Numbered from the stretch's first letter, positions 6,331-16,232 are shown. The stretch: DNA of 64,000 nucleotides from an uncultured Helicobacter sp. (GCA_949299115.1 CASFZH010000001.1:1-64000), one strand, 5' to 3'. Notes: generated from the sequence alone by a model not told the origin. Made by a program: numbers and translations.

Positions 6331-7668
6331 TTAGGGCAAAAATGTATGAATGTGTGCCAATTCATTTTTTACACTTTCATCAAAATTTTCTCTTTCTTTA
6401 ATTAAAAATGTCTCTCCTCTATATAAGGCAACTTCAGCTGGACGCATACGTGAATTATAATTACTTGCCATACTATATCCGTATGCACCAGCACTGTGGA
6501 TGAGAAGCAAATCTCCACTCTCACAATGTGGTAAAATCACATCTTTTCCGATATAATCTCCACTTTCACAAATAGCACCAACAACGTCGCATTTTGTTGC
6601 TTGTTTGTTATTATCATTTTTTAAATATGAAATGTGATGGTATGCGTGGTATAGACTAGGACGCAATAAATCATTCATAGCACAATCTACTATTACAAAT
6701 CTTTTATTATATGTTGTTTTTTCACCAATAACACGTGTAAGCAACACACCGCTATTCCCAACAATGAAGCGACCCGGCTCACAAATAGCAGTTAAATCAA
6801 GAGCGTCTATTTTGCGTATAATTTGGCTAATATAATGTTGTATATTAAATATTGTTTCATTATCTTTATATTGGATTCCAAATCCACCTCCAATATCAAA
6901 GAATTTTAATGGAATATCAACTGCTTTAAGATTTTTAGCTAATTCTAAAATTTTTTGTGTTGATTCAAGTAGTGGGTCAATTTCAAGTATTTGTGACCCG
7001 ATGTGGTAATGGATTCCGATAGGATTTAAAAAATCGCTTTTATGTGCATAAAGATAAAGTTTTTTTGCATTTTCTATATCTAAACCGAATTTATTTTCAC
7101 GTAATCCCGTAGAAATATAGGGATGTGTTTTAGCATAAATATCTGGATTTACACGAATTGAAATACGTGTTCTATATTGCATATCTTTTGGCATTTTTTG
7201 GTTAAGAGGATCTGTAATTGTTTTTGGTATATGTTGTTTTTTGTATTGTTTTTTTAAGATTTTATCACCATATATTTCTTTTGTGATTTGCTCAATACGG
7301 AGTAGCTCCATTTCAGATTCCACATTAATAAATAATACACCAAGTTTAATGGCTTCTAAGATTTCATGGTCTTCTTTCCCTACGCCACTAAAAATGATTT
7401 TATATGATGGAATGCCTGCAAGTAGTGCACGTTTTACCTCATTTAAACTCACACAATCAGCACCACTACCACAATGTGCAAGTGATTTTACGACACTAAG
7501 ATTCGAATTTGCTTTTAGTGCATAACACACTAATGATTTAAAACCGCCAAAAGAATTTTTTATATTAAAGTATTGAGTTTGTATGGAATCTATATCATAG
7601 ATATAGAGCGGAGTTCCATATTGTTTTGCGAGTGTGATATAATCACATTGCGAATTAAAGTGTTGCAT
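6331..7668 (-). CDS. lysA: Diaminopimelate decarboxylase
   Basis: 445 residues. A PLP enzyme of fold type III that makes L-lysine from meso-diaminopimelate. The PLP lysine is K52 in YALKAN. The substrate-binding GGGFG (HYHIGSQI region, then FFDIGGGFG) and the second-domain CESGDY, which supplies the dimer-contact Cys, are intact. Compared with the usual length of about 405-420 there is a basic insert of roughly 35 residues (about 134-168, KILKKQYKKQHIPKT and onward) before RTRISIRVNPD; it lies on the surface in this family. The start is MQHFNSQ. It is divergent from the membrane protein at 7803. Confidence 0.95.
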   Translation of the reverse strand: MQHFNSQCDYITLAKQYGTPLYIYDIDSIQTQYFNIKNSFGGFKSLVCYALKANSNLSVVKSLAHCGSGADCVSLNEVKRALLAGIPSYKIIFSGVGKEDHEILEAIKLGVLFINVESEMELLRIEQITKEIYGDKILKKQYKKQHIPKTITDPLNQKMPKDMQYRTRISIRVNPDIYAKTHPYISTGLRENKFGLDIENAKKLYLYAHKSDFLNPIGIHYHIGSQILEIDPLLESTQKILELAKNLKAVDIPLKFFDIGGGFGIQYKDNETIFNIQHYISQIIRKIDALDLTAICEPGRFIVGNSGVLLTRVIGEKTTYNKRFVIVDCAMNDLLRPSLYHAYHHISYLKNDNNKQATKCDVVGAICESGDYIGKDVILPHCESGDLLLIHSAGAYGYSMASNYNSRMRPAEVALYRGETFLIKERENFDESVKNELAHIHTFLP

Positions 7669-7802
7669 AATATATCCTCAACAAAGCATAACTAAGAAAA
7701 TATCATTCTACCGAATAAAAAATAATTTATCTGAAATCTCTTAAATTTTATGATAAAATAGCAAATCATTATTTTATTTTTACTTCTAAAGGGTTAAAAA
7801 AT

Positions 7803-8219
7803 ATGGAGACAAATTTCATATTTATAGGCGGTAGCTTTGTTGTTGTGGTTATACTTTTTATATTTGCACTCTTTAAGTTTGTTTTATCAAATAAGCCAAA
7901 AGAAAGAGAATACAATATTGATATTCAAGATAGTTTTAGTATTGATACAGTTAGGATGGTGCTTGATTCCACACAAAGTACGCTTGAAGATTTACAAAGT
8001 GCAATTGACAAACTCTTTGAAGAATACGATGCATTAAATCCCAATAAACAAGAAATAAAAAGTATTTTAATTGCTCTTTCTTTACATAAAAATGCTCAAA
8101 AAGATATTATTATTGATACGCAAAAACGTTTTCAGGAAAAACATCCAGAATTAGAAATGGAATTGGAAAGAGCTGTAAAAAAGGGATTAGATTCGCGTGG
8201 AATAAGGAGAAGAAATTAG
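7803..8219 (+). CDS. Membrane-anchored hypothetical protein
   Basis: 138 residues. One N-terminal transmembrane helix (residues about 6-28), then a helical cytoplasmic domain (SIDTVRMVLDSTQSTLEDLQ, and an EMELERAVKKGLDSRGIRRR end). No enzyme motif. It resembles small conserved proteins beside lysA in related genomes, but I cannot name a family. The leader is AAAGGGTTAAAAAAT before ATG. Confidence 0.6.
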   Translation: METNFIFIGGSFVVVVILFIFALFKFVLSNKPKEREYNIDIQDSFSIDTVRMVLDSTQSTLEDLQSAIDKLFEEYDALNPNKQEIKSILIALSLHKNAQKDIIIDTQKRFQEKHPELEMELERAVKKGLDSRGIRRRN

Positions 8220-8228
8220 AAAATAAAC

Positions 8229-8253
8229 GTATCATACCAAAGGTATGAGATAC
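8229..8253 (+). terminator. Imperfect hairpin after the 138-residue gene
   Basis: GTATCATACC pairs with GGTATGAGATAC with a two-base bulge, then a T/C-rich stretch. It starts 9 bases after the stop codon. A weak terminator is likely. Confidence 0.35.
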
Positions 8254-8324
8254 TCTATTCTATTAGAGTTACATATTGCTGATCTTGGTGGGTGTTTGGG
8301 ATTATGAGCTCTTGTTGATTAGTG

Positions 8325-8337
8325 TTTTTTTTTTTTT
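8325..8337 (+). repeat. T13 tract upstream of the GH25 gene
   Basis: Thirteen T in a row, ending 32 bases before the lysozyme ATG. Tracts of this length vary by slippage, and in H. pylori promoter T-tracts (for example sabA) tune transcription. A GTG just before the tract could extend the ORF through the T-run, which would make it translational instead. Confidence 0.6.
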
Positions 8338-8369
8338 GGTGTAATATCATTCTATGTATAAGGTCAAGA

Positions 8370-9164
8370 ATGGCACTTGCGAAACGTATTATTCTCATTA
8401 TGCTTTTGGGTGGTTTGTTTTTTATTATTCTTAATAGTGGGATAGTGTGGTTTAATATGCCAAGTAAAAAAAACTATCCCGTAATGGGTGTTGATGTTTC
8501 AGCACATCAAGGCAATATTGATTGGAATATTCTATCAAAGCAGAATGTATCTTTTGCTTTTATCAAGGCTACTGAGGGAAGTGGTTGGGTAGATAAAAAG
8601 TTTGCTTATAATTTTACATATAGTATGAAATATGGTCTTATTGTTGGAGCATATCATTTTTTTAGTTTTGATAGTAGCGGAGAGTCGCAAGCTAAACATT
8701 TTATAGCGAATGTTCCAAAGTATGTTACGATGAATACATGTGTGTTGCCTCCAGTTGTAGATTTGGAATTTTATGGTGATAAATACTCAAACCCACCAAG
8801 TGCAGAATCTATCTATAAAGAGCTCCGTACTTTTCTTATATTGCTTGAACAACATTATAAGAAAAAACCAATTATTTACACAACTCCGTCATTTTATAAA
8901 GCCTATTTACATACGAGGCACTTAGAATATCCATTATGGATTCGTTCTGTATTTTTTTCTCCCGATTCTATATTGGCAAAAGTTTTTGATGTGTATTTTG
9001 ATAAAACGCAATGGACTTTTTGGCAGTATAATCCTAAGGGTGTATTAGAAGGCTATGAAAAAGGTGAAAAGTTTATTGATCTTAATGTATATAATGGTTC
9101 TTATGCAGATTTTAAAAGACAATTTTGCAATTCTCATGATGGCAAAGATTCTAATGTAATCTAG
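8370..9164 (+). CDS. Membrane-anchored GH25 lysozyme
   Basis: 264 residues from the ATG at 8370, preceded by AAGGTCAAG. A GTG at 8322 is the alternative start but would translate the T13 tract. An N-terminal membrane anchor (residues about 6-24) precedes a GH25 domain: MGVDVSAHQGNIDW (catalytic-site DVSxxQG), FAFIKATEGSG, GAYHFFSF, PPVVDLEF with the acidic pair, PIIYTTPSFY and FWQYNPKG. GH25 enzymes cleave the MurNAc-GlcNAc bond of peptidoglycan. As a periplasmic, inner-membrane-tethered enzyme it would act in wall remodelling or cell shape. A phage origin is possible, but the anchor favours a cellular role. Confidence 0.85.
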   Translation: MALAKRIILIMLLGGLFFIILNSGIVWFNMPSKKNYPVMGVDVSAHQGNIDWNILSKQNVSFAFIKATEGSGWVDKKFAYNFTYSMKYGLIVGAYHFFSFDSSGESQAKHFIANVPKYVTMNTCVLPPVVDLEFYGDKYSNPPSAESIYKELRTFLILLEQHYKKKPIIYTTPSFYKAYLHTRHLEYPLWIRSVFFSPDSILAKVFDVYFDKTQWTFWQYNPKGVLEGYEKGEKFIDLNVYNGSYADFKRQFCNSHDGKDSNVI

Positions 9165-9236
9165 TTATTATGACTAGTTCATGTATTAACATGAAAGATT
9201 AGATAGAATAGAGATTATAAAATTTATGGACAAAAT

Positions 9237-10775
9237 ATGGTTAATAAAATATATTGTGCAACGCAAGATGGACTTGATTCTAAAATTGTTGAGGTAGAGG
9301 CTACATTTACTCGCGGTTTGCCTTCATTTAACATAACAGGTTTAGCATCGCATTCTATTAAAGAATCGCAACACCGTGTCTCTAGTGCGTTGAATAATCT
9401 TGGAATAGATTTTCCACCATTAAAACTCAATATTAATCTTTCGCCATCAGATTTACCAAAAAATGGCAGTCAATTTGATTTACCAATTGCACTTTTGATT
9501 GCTGCGAGCAAAGAAAGTTTGTCTCTTGAAGAGTGGTTTGCATTTGGTGAAGTTGGATTAGATGGATTACTCAAAAATGTTGGTTTGATATATCCTATGC
9601 TTTTAGATATTGCTTTGCGTTATCCAAAAGCAAAAGTAATTTTGCCCTATGAGGCAAAAGAATTATTCAGTAAGATTCCAAATTTGCAAATGGGTTTTGC
9701 TAAAAATATTATGGAGGCTTTAGATATCGTGAGGGAAAATATCTTGCCAAACAATGAACAAATAGATTTTGATTTTAAATCATTTAACATCAATGGGGAA
9801 AGGTATTATTATCATGATAATTTTGAAAGTGATTTTAGAGATATCAAGAATCAAGAGCGAGCCATTTATGCTGCTTTAATTGCAATTTCTGGATTCCATA
9901 ATATTTTATTTGAAGGAAGTCCGGGCTGTGGTAAAAGCATGATTGCCAAACGTATGCAATACATCTTACCTCCATTAAGTCTTATTGAGATGATAGAAAG
10001 TGTTAAACTACAAGCTTTTAGTGAACAAAAATTACAATATCAACCAAAGCGAAGTTTTAGAGCACCACATCAAAGTGCCTCAAAGGCAAGTATTCTAGGG
10101 AGTGCATCACAATTTAAAGTAAATCCCGGTGAAATCGCTCTAGCCCATAACGGTATGGTTTTTTTCGACGAATTGCCATATTTTAAAAAAGATATTTTAG
10201 AGGCTTTACGAGAACCTTTGGAGAATAATCAATTAGCTATTTCACGTGTGCATTCTAAAATAATTTATGATACTTCATTTCTTTTTGTCGCTGCTATGAA
10301 TCCATGTCCATGTGGAAATCTCTTTTCTGCAATAAAAGAATGTCGATGTAAGGATTCTGAAATTCGCACATATCGCAACCACCTGAGTGAGCCATTTTTA
10401 GATAGAATCGATTTATATGTGCAAATGCAAGAACATCTCAATCCACAGAAACATTCTTATCCAATACAATTTGATTCTTTGTCTATGCAACAAATAGTCT
10501 TTCAGGTTTTTACAAAACAGATTCAAAGAGGACAGATTGATTCTAATAAACGCATTATTTTTAATGGAAAGTTATCTGAAATTCAAACAGAACAGTATTG
10601 CATTCTTGATGAAGCATGCAAGAATCTTATAGAGCAGGCAAAAACACGTTTTAATTTAAGCTATCGTGGAGAACAAAAAATTAAAAAAGTGGCACGTACA
10701 ATTGCCGATATACATGGACATGATTTCATACAAAAGCAACATGTTTTAGAAGCATTAAGCTTTCGTAGAGTGTAA
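9237..10775 (+). CDS. comM: YifB/ComM-family AAA+ ATPase
   Basis: 512 residues with the family's three parts. The N-terminal ChlI-like domain is GLPSFNITGLASHSIKESQH. The AAA+ core has Walker A GSPGCGKS (residues 227-234), Walker B MVFFDELPYF, and the NPCPCGNL and CRC cysteines. The C-terminal helicase-lid domain is RFNLSYRGEQKIKKVARTIA. ComM is a hexameric branch-migration helicase that aids integration of transformed DNA, so this is a competence-associated gene. Length matches. The gene stands alone. Confidence 0.93.
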   Translation: MVNKIYCATQDGLDSKIVEVEATFTRGLPSFNITGLASHSIKESQHRVSSALNNLGIDFPPLKLNINLSPSDLPKNGSQFDLPIALLIAASKESLSLEEWFAFGEVGLDGLLKNVGLIYPMLLDIALRYPKAKVILPYEAKELFSKIPNLQMGFAKNIMEALDIVRENILPNNEQIDFDFKSFNINGERYYYHDNFESDFRDIKNQERAIYAALIAISGFHNILFEGSPGCGKSMIAKRMQYILPPLSLIEMIESVKLQAFSEQKLQYQPKRSFRAPHQSASKASILGSASQFKVNPGEIALAHNGMVFFDELPYFKKDILEALREPLENNQLAISRVHSKIIYDTSFLFVAAMNPCPCGNLFSAIKECRCKDSEIRTYRNHLSEPFLDRIDLYVQMQEHLNPQKHSYPIQFDSLSMQQIVFQVFTKQIQRGQIDSNKRIIFNGKLSEIQTEQYCILDEACKNLIEQAKTRFNLSYRGEQKIKKVARTIADIHGHDFIQKQHVLEALSFRRV

Positions 10776-10977
10776 TGGATAAGTTTTAGAAAACCCTGTA
10801 AATCTTTATAGCATTTTTAATATTGCATCATAAGCTTATTTTATGTTAAAGAATATATATTGTGTTGCCGTGATTGATGTGAAGTATTTGTATATACGAG
10901 ACTTTGAATATAGAAGTAAATTTTAATTAGGATTTAGTCCTATATGCTATAACACCGTATTCACTGAAAGGAATCCC
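10776..10977. other. Spacer
   Basis: About 200 AT-rich bases with no recognised signal apart from the AAAGGAATCCC leader of the following remnant. Confidence 0.4.
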
Positions 10978-11540
10978 ATGAAGTATAGCTTGTCTGATAT
11001 ACTAGTGCTCTTGAATATAAGCTTGGCAAAGCCATATTGCGTAAAAAGATACGGGGTGGAGGGATTCCCATTATTATATAGATACAGATATTGTAAAACT
11101 CCTTTTTAAACTTCGTATAACAAAACTTTTGCATGTAAGACAACAAAAGTTTTATAAAAAAATCATTTATTTTTTTCCACAATATGAAAAAGAACCAGTT
11201 ATCATAAATGATCCTCATGAATTAATAAAGCCTTTTGGCATTAAAGTGAGTCTTACAATAGATTAAGCAAAATTATAAAAAATAATAGGACACGTTGGTA
11301 TAAAGGTAGATTCTATCAATCTATATAAGGCTAAAAAAGAGTTAGCGGTTTTATAGGGCTAAAATCTTACAAGAAACTATACAAAATATATATGTACAAT
11401 TATCCCAATAATACTCACAATGGGATAGATAGCAGTTATTTCTCCATTAAGAAAAGCAATACCCATATGTCGATTTAATCTATGCTACCACTTTATCTTT
11501 AGACCTTATAGAAAAGAATCTAGATTCTGTATTGTAGAAT
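10978..11540 (+). pseudogene. Unidentified gene, heavily decayed
   Basis: An ATG with a fair ribosome-binding site (AAAGGAATCCC) opens 43 codons (MKYSLSDILVLLNISLAKPY and onward). A second frame then gives a long protein-like stretch (YIDTDIVKLLFKLRITKLL, FYKKIIYFFPQYEKEPVIIN, PHELIKPFGIKVSLTID). After in-frame stops the same frame continues KIIGHVGIKVDSINLYKAKK. A further shift gives QYPYVDLIYATTLSLDLIEK. Together this reads as one gene with several frameshifts and stops. I do not recognise the family. It is cut at its 3' end by the repeat at 11541. Confidence 0.4.
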
Positions 11541-11642
11541 CTATACTTTAGATATTTCGGGTTGCACCCTCAATATGACTAGATTCTAGAATCTATAAAT
11601 ACGTCATATTGAGCATAGCGAAATATCTAAGAATCTAGATTC
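11541..11642. repeat. Dispersed palindromic repeat, copy A
   Basis: Two half-units: TTAGATATTTCGGGTT then ACCCTCAATATGAC (11548-11579), and ACGTCATATTGAGC then GCGAAATATCTAAGAATCTA (11601-11639). The halves are roughly inverted, so the RNA would fold. The same arrangement occurs inverted at 23171-23290. The pattern TCATATTGAGCnnnGCGAAATATCT recalls the widespread intergenic TCATTCTGAGCGnAGCGAAG-type repeats. Confidence 0.7.
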
Positions 11643-11830
11643 TGTCGCAAAGATTCTCTTTTAGATTCTATACCTTTAGACTTTAGAATCTAAACAATGT
11701 AGATTCTAAAGTCTAGTTACATATGAAGGTAAAAATTCAAGATATCTTAAATACCTAAGAATCCATATTTTAGATTCTAAAATTTTAGATATTTCGGATA
11801 CTTCATATGCTTAACATGACGGATTGGCAT
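11643..11830. repeat. Degenerate copies of the same repeat family
   Basis: Multiple TAGATTCT/AGAATCTA blocks, AAATACCTAAGAATC and TTTAGATATTTCGGATAC at decreasing similarity to the core at 11541. Probably older insertions next to the intact copy. Confidence 0.5.
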
Positions 11831-12001
11831 TTGTGTTTGAGATTTTAGAATCACAACTACTTCTAAATAAATCACTGTCATGACACTGCATTAAAAGACA
11901 AAATTAAAAAACAAATATGGTAACATCATATATTGTAATTGTATACCATTAGCCCTTGTATAATCATAGAAAACACATTACAATTATGATAAAGGAAAAA
12001 T

Positions 12002-12751
12002 ATGAAAAAATATTTCAATTTACACATTAGCAATCTACTAGTAAGCATAATAACATTGCATTCTGTTGCTGCAGACACTATTGACACAAATATTAATTTT
12101 CATGAATGGCAAAAAAGAATAATTTTCAGCCCACAAAAAAAGGCTTGCCCAACATGTAATTTTACAATCTCTTATCCATTACAAGATACACAATATAAAG
12201 AATTGTTTGCTACAAACAATCCAAACATAGATATAGCACTACAACAACAAAACAACAGTAAAGACACAGCTACACTTATGCAGAACAACGTTCTGCATAA
12301 TCTTTTTGATTCCCCAGCTGAATCTCATGAAGATTCTCTATATTATGAATTTTTAGGACAACGTCAACAAGAATTTATACAAAATGATGTTTTATCTAAC
12401 TTTCAGAATCACAATTTTCATACTATTCCGACAAATCTTATCAAGGCTATTTTTATGAAAACGGATATTCCATCAGCATATCAGCAAATACTACGTCATA
12501 AAGGAATTTTTTCATGTATATATTGCAATAACTTAGATAAAATATCACAGAATCTACCAAAAAAGAAAACAGAAATTACTCATAATACTGTCAAATATGT
12601 GTATACACCGCGTGTAACGTCTTACATGATTGAAATAAGCGATACTCTATGTGGAACTGTTGATAATCTAGTGTTTATGCAAGATAAAGATTCGGTAGAA
12701 TTGTGGGTATATAGTCGCTTTGAGTGCAATAACTCTGCAAATATTCATTAA
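12002..12751 (+). CDS. Secreted protein with two CxxC motifs
   Basis: 249 residues. Basic start, hydrophobic core and VAA-D cleavage site (about residue 24) make a Sec signal peptide. The mature protein has CPTC (residues about 49-52), CIYC near residue 170 and two later Cys (DTLCGTVD, RFECNN), suggesting disulphides or metal binding in the periplasm. The middle is Gln/Asn-rich. The leader AAAGGAAAAAT is well placed. No homologue recognised, and the neighbours give no clue. Confidence 0.6.
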   Translation: MKKYFNLHISNLLVSIITLHSVAADTIDTNINFHEWQKRIIFSPQKKACPTCNFTISYPLQDTQYKELFATNNPNIDIALQQQNNSKDTATLMQNNVLHNLFDSPAESHEDSLYYEFLGQRQQEFIQNDVLSNFQNHNFHTIPTNLIKAIFMKTDIPSAYQQILRHKGIFSCIYCNNLDKISQNLPKKKTEITHNTVKYVYTPRVTSYMIEISDTLCGTVDNLVFMQDKDSVELWVYSRFECNNSANIH

Positions 12752-13337
12752 ATCTTTACAAAGATAGATTGAAAGAAAAGTAATCATCAAAAAATTTCAA
12801 AAAAATTCCAAGAAGCAAAATATAAAGAACGAACTTCGCAACTCAAGCTTTAGTCTGCTAGTCTCTCTAAAATTTTACAAATAATCATATTTGTGTCGCA
12901 ACTACTGAAATTTTATTTATTGTTGGTTTTAATAAAAGGTGGCAACAAGATTCAGCGAACTTAAAAATGACAGTAGATTGCAACGCTATAGAAATGCAAG
13001 ATTAAGCCAAATTATGCTTGATTATTGCACATATGAAAATGGTTTTCCTTGTCATATCAAGTTGCCGGTCGTTTAGTATCGGGCAAGTATGTGAGTATTG
13101 TGGAATATACAAGTACTTAAATTATTTTTACATTTTTAGAGCAAAGCTACCTCAGCAGTATAACTGCTTTGAACCAAAATCGTCTCAAAATATTCTAAAG
13201 ATGAAAAGAAAGAACTGATTATGGGGATTCTTATCCATGCAAATTCGCAATATTCCTTCTATAACGTTCCCTCTTGCAAAATTGATAGTATTGTATCATT
13301 TTTACAAGGTGTTGCTCATGATATATGTATGTATATC
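12752..13337. other. Gene-poor spacer
   Basis: 586 bases. Short reading frames occur (for example around 13160-13400, KDEKKELIMGILIHANSQYS) but none has a start, ribosome-binding site and recognisable motif together. It may hold remains of another glycan gene. Confidence 0.35.
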
Positions 13338-14227
13338 CTAGACTTTCCTAAACTGCGCGATGAGCGTATCAGTCGCACCCACAGAGGCGAGGGCGGATTC
13401 ATAAGATTCTTGTAAAATCTTAGAATCTAAAAACCCACCCCATATCTTTTGCCCCGCTGGTAAGCCATTACTAAGCCAATGCAGAGTATTTGAAAGCGGG
13501 TAGCGTTGGATACATTTGACAAAATCCACTTTTAGCCCAGCTTTTTCTCCAAGCTTTCTTAAAGTGTGAGGATTATATAAATACAAATGTGGACTCCAAT
13601 AGGTAAATTCGCTAAAGGCTTTGTTTTTATAGATACTTAGCAGGGCATCATTGGCATTTGGCACTTCGATAATCATCTTGCCATTTTCTTTGAGTAATGA
13701 GGCGAGTTGTTTGAGGATAGTGATAGGATCTTGTAAATGCTCAATCACATGAAAGGCTGTTAGGAGGTCATATTCCCCCACCCCACCCCCCCGTAAGAGG
13801 TTTTAGATAAGACTTCCTCTAGACTTGAGGCTAGTGGTATGCCATGTGATTCATACACGGGCTTTACTTGAGATTCTAGCTCTATGCCTAGCACACTTTT
13901 GGCAAAAGGCTTGGCTTGGATTAAAAATCCCCCATACCCACTGCCAAAATCCACAATGTCTTTACCAATGATAGAATCTAGCACAAACTCTAATCTTGCA
14001 CGATTGAATTTATACATATCATTGATAAAATCCGTGCGTTGGGCTAGCTCATAAACCTTTTGTTGGTTGTGCATACCACCCTGTGTGTAAAACACATCGC
14101 TTGTATGTTGCTCACTCAAAAACACCAAACCACAAGATTCACATTCCAAAATATCGATGGCGGGATTATCTCGCACTTTGCCTTCTCGCCTAAAATACTT
14201 CTTACTTCCGCATAGATAGCATTGCAT
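13338..14227 (-). CDS. Zinc-ribbon SAM methyltransferase, out of frame at a C/G tract
   Basis: The first 155 codons from 14227 contain a zinc ribbon (CYLCGS and ILECESCGLVF) and SAM motif I DFGSGYGGFL, then stop at 13760. The rest (GEYDLLTAFHVIEHLQDPIT, then KMIIEVPNANDALLS, 147 residues) is in another frame. The break is the tract at 13775-13792. Adding one G to the G7 run gives LSKTSYGGGGVGEYDLL and one protein of about 296 residues. The fold is that of methyltransferases that modify nucleotide sugars or capsule/LPS sugars. Last gene of the minus-strand glycan run. As read here it is OFF. Confidence 0.7.
13775..13792. repeat. Interrupted poly-C tract C5-A-C4-A-C7
   Basis: Contingency tract inside the methyltransferase. 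The C7 part is 13786-13792. With C8 the two halves fuse in frame. Shorter and more interrupted than the other tracts of the locus, so probably less variable. Confidence 0.7.
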
Positions 14228-14258
14228 ATAAACTCCTTGTAATAAAAGCTAAATTATA

Positions 14259-15041
14259 TCACATTATACAAAACTCTATTTGTCTCTTATTATAGACACC
14301 CAAAGGCTCTTCAATCAATTCAAAAAAATGTTGGTCAAAATCCGCATTATAAAAATAGCTCCATTCTCTTTGTAAATTTGCTTTTAAGAATCTAGCATTA
14401 GCTGTACGCCCATCAACCACTATCAAAGTACCGGGTAACAAAAAATGCTCAATAGTCAAAATATCCGCAGACATTGGCACCCTATCCTTATGTCTCGTAG
14501 AAATTCCCCTTATTTCACCTTTTGGAGAAAATTGACTTGGTGCATCAAGGTAAATAAAATCAGGGCAAATATTTGGCAGTTGCTCATATAATGTGCAAAT
14601 TCTATCATTGAAAGTAGCCATATTGACCTGTGAAAAATGAAATGCACATTGGTCGTTGGATATATATTTTTTGCAGTTTCAATCCACTTTCAATCGTCAT
14701 CTACAGAATGACATTCAAAAGCATTATTTCTACGAAGATTGGTTTCTACATAGTTTTTATATTTTTTATTGTATTCTAAAGCATCGTCAAATACTACCGT
14801 GCTTTTTCCAACGCCAAACTCCAAGATAGTCGTTACTTTCCTGCTTGTTATTAAATAATGCAATCTTATAAGGTCATCTAATTCTGCAGCAAATGCTTCA
14901 GTAAGATTCTCATTTACATTATAATTGGGGGGGGGGGGTAACTTTACTACTCAAAGATTCATAATCGATATTTTTAATGCCTAATTTTTTATGAAATGGA
15001 AATTTCATAAGATAAGTCTTATAATTTAATGTATCAAACAT
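14259..15041 (-). pseudogene. SAM-methyltransferase-like glycan gene, broken
   Basis: It starts at 15041 behind AAGGAGATTAG. After 34 codons (MFDTLNYKTYLMKFPFHKKL and onward) comes a C12 run. With C11 the frame continues YNVNENLTEAFAAELDDLIR and TTILEFGVGKSTVVFDDAL (a SAM motif I-like loop). It then meets a TGA (SVDDD-stop-KWIETA) at about 14680. A further frameshift near VHF precedes the readable end (MATFNDRICTLYEQLPNICP, FIYLDAPSQFSPKGE, FLLPGTLIVVDGRTANARFL; 120 residues, 14259-14621). Three lesions mean it is not merely phase-OFF. The exact acceptor is unknown. Confidence 0.6.
14927..14938. repeat. G12 (coding C12) tract
   Basis: Twelve G on the plus strand. Counting from the ATG at 15041, C12 leads to a stop within three codons, while C11 or C14 would read through. 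Confidence 0.85.
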
Positions 15042-15083
15042 CTAATCTCCTTCTGTGATTTTACATAATTACACTGTAATTTC

Positions 15084-16228
15084 TCATAAATGTTTTGACT
15101 TGCTAAAACCATATTTATCAAATATTGCCCTATATATTCCTATGGTTTCAGTCATCGAGGAATCAATTATATCATAATCTATCTTGCAAGACAAACACTG
15201 TGCTATAACCTTCTTTGAAAAACCTTCTTCAATATTTATGCAGCAATTCCTGCTATGGATACTCTCATAAAGATGTAAGATTCTATCATTTCGCACATTA
15301 AGACCAATTGTCGGCTGTCGTATAGCAATGTTAGCTATATTGGCATGTAATCTACTCACAATGCTTAATTTTGCATATTTGTAAATAGCACATAAATAAT
15401 TTGCTCCCACATTTCCCTGAATCATAGGAGCTACTCGGATATATTTGCGGGCGGTAAAATTAGACATGGAATCTAAAATTTCACTGATAAGTTTGAGATC
15501 TATAAAAATATGGGGAACAAACATAATGTGATAGCCATGATTTATAAAATAGGTACTTATAGTTAGTATTTCTTTAATAAAAGTATCTTTTCTAACTGGT
15601 CGGATTTGATCTTGTGGAAGATTAATGGCGATATAACCCTGATTCAAGAGATACGGGGGGGGGGGGGGGAATCTGTCATTTTATAAAAAAAGCCATTATC
15701 CAATACTTCCACTAATGCTTCTTGAAAAGAATTGGAATCAAAACCAAAATCATTGCCAAGTTTTCTTAAAGAACCATCATTGCGAATGGCTACATAAACA
15801 TTATCTTGATTGATGCAAGCCGTCATAAAATTTTTAAATTTTTCTTTATCTTTTACATTGGACTGCCCATAGATTCCGTCATTGTTGCAACCTAAACTTG
15901 ATAGAATTAGCGGTATTTTGATTTGCTTTAATAAATGCGGAGTTAAAGCAATTGTACATCCGCTAGGGGAATTATCGATGTTGTAGGTTAAAAACCCTCC
16001 GCCCCCTATAATACAAACATCAAATGTATTAATATAAGCTACAAATGCAGAATCAAAATACATTTTGTCATTTGCACAATAATTATCATAAAATTTTCTA
16101 ATTTCTATTTGAGTAACCTCAAAATTTGCAAGCAAAGAGTTTATAATATTATAAAGCCCCATATTTGAAATATTATCACCAATATTTCCGATAAAACTGC
16201 CAATATGCAATATTTTAATTGTTTTCAT
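15084..16228 (-). CDS. Polysaccharide pyruvyl transferase family protein, phase-OFF at C15
   Basis: Two halves form one protein of about 380 residues. N-terminal half: HIGSFIGNIGDNISNMGLYN, the glycine-rich FDVCIIGGGGFLTYN, LILSSLGCN, then NVYVAIRNDGSLRKL. C-terminal half: IAINLPQDQIRP, then SIVSRLHANIANIAIRQPTI with the SRLH motif. These are hallmarks of the CsaB/PssM-type family that moves pyruvate from PEP to a sugar as a ketal, or related glycosyl transfers. Start chosen: ATG at 16228, with AAAGGAA upstream and 4 bases after the previous gene's stop. At C15 the frame ends TDSPPPPRIS. C13 or C16 joins it to YLLNQGYIAINLP. Confidence 0.75.
15655..15669. repeat. G15 (coding C15) contingency tract
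   Basis: Longest mononucleotide run in the window, at mid-gene of the pyruvyl transferase. Frame counting gives ON for C13 or C16 and OFF for the C15 present. Confidence 0.9.
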
Positions 16229-16232
16229 CAAA

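Noticed and set aside
13018-13415. Two overlapping small plus-strand ORFs
   Set aside because: No ribosome-binding site, no conserved motif, and the second runs antisense into the real methyltransferase. At most they are debris.
15084-15647. Separate gene for the second half of the pyruvyl transferase
   Set aside because: It starts at a TTG directly after the C15 tract. The N-terminal half ends there and both halves are needed for the family, so this is one gene.
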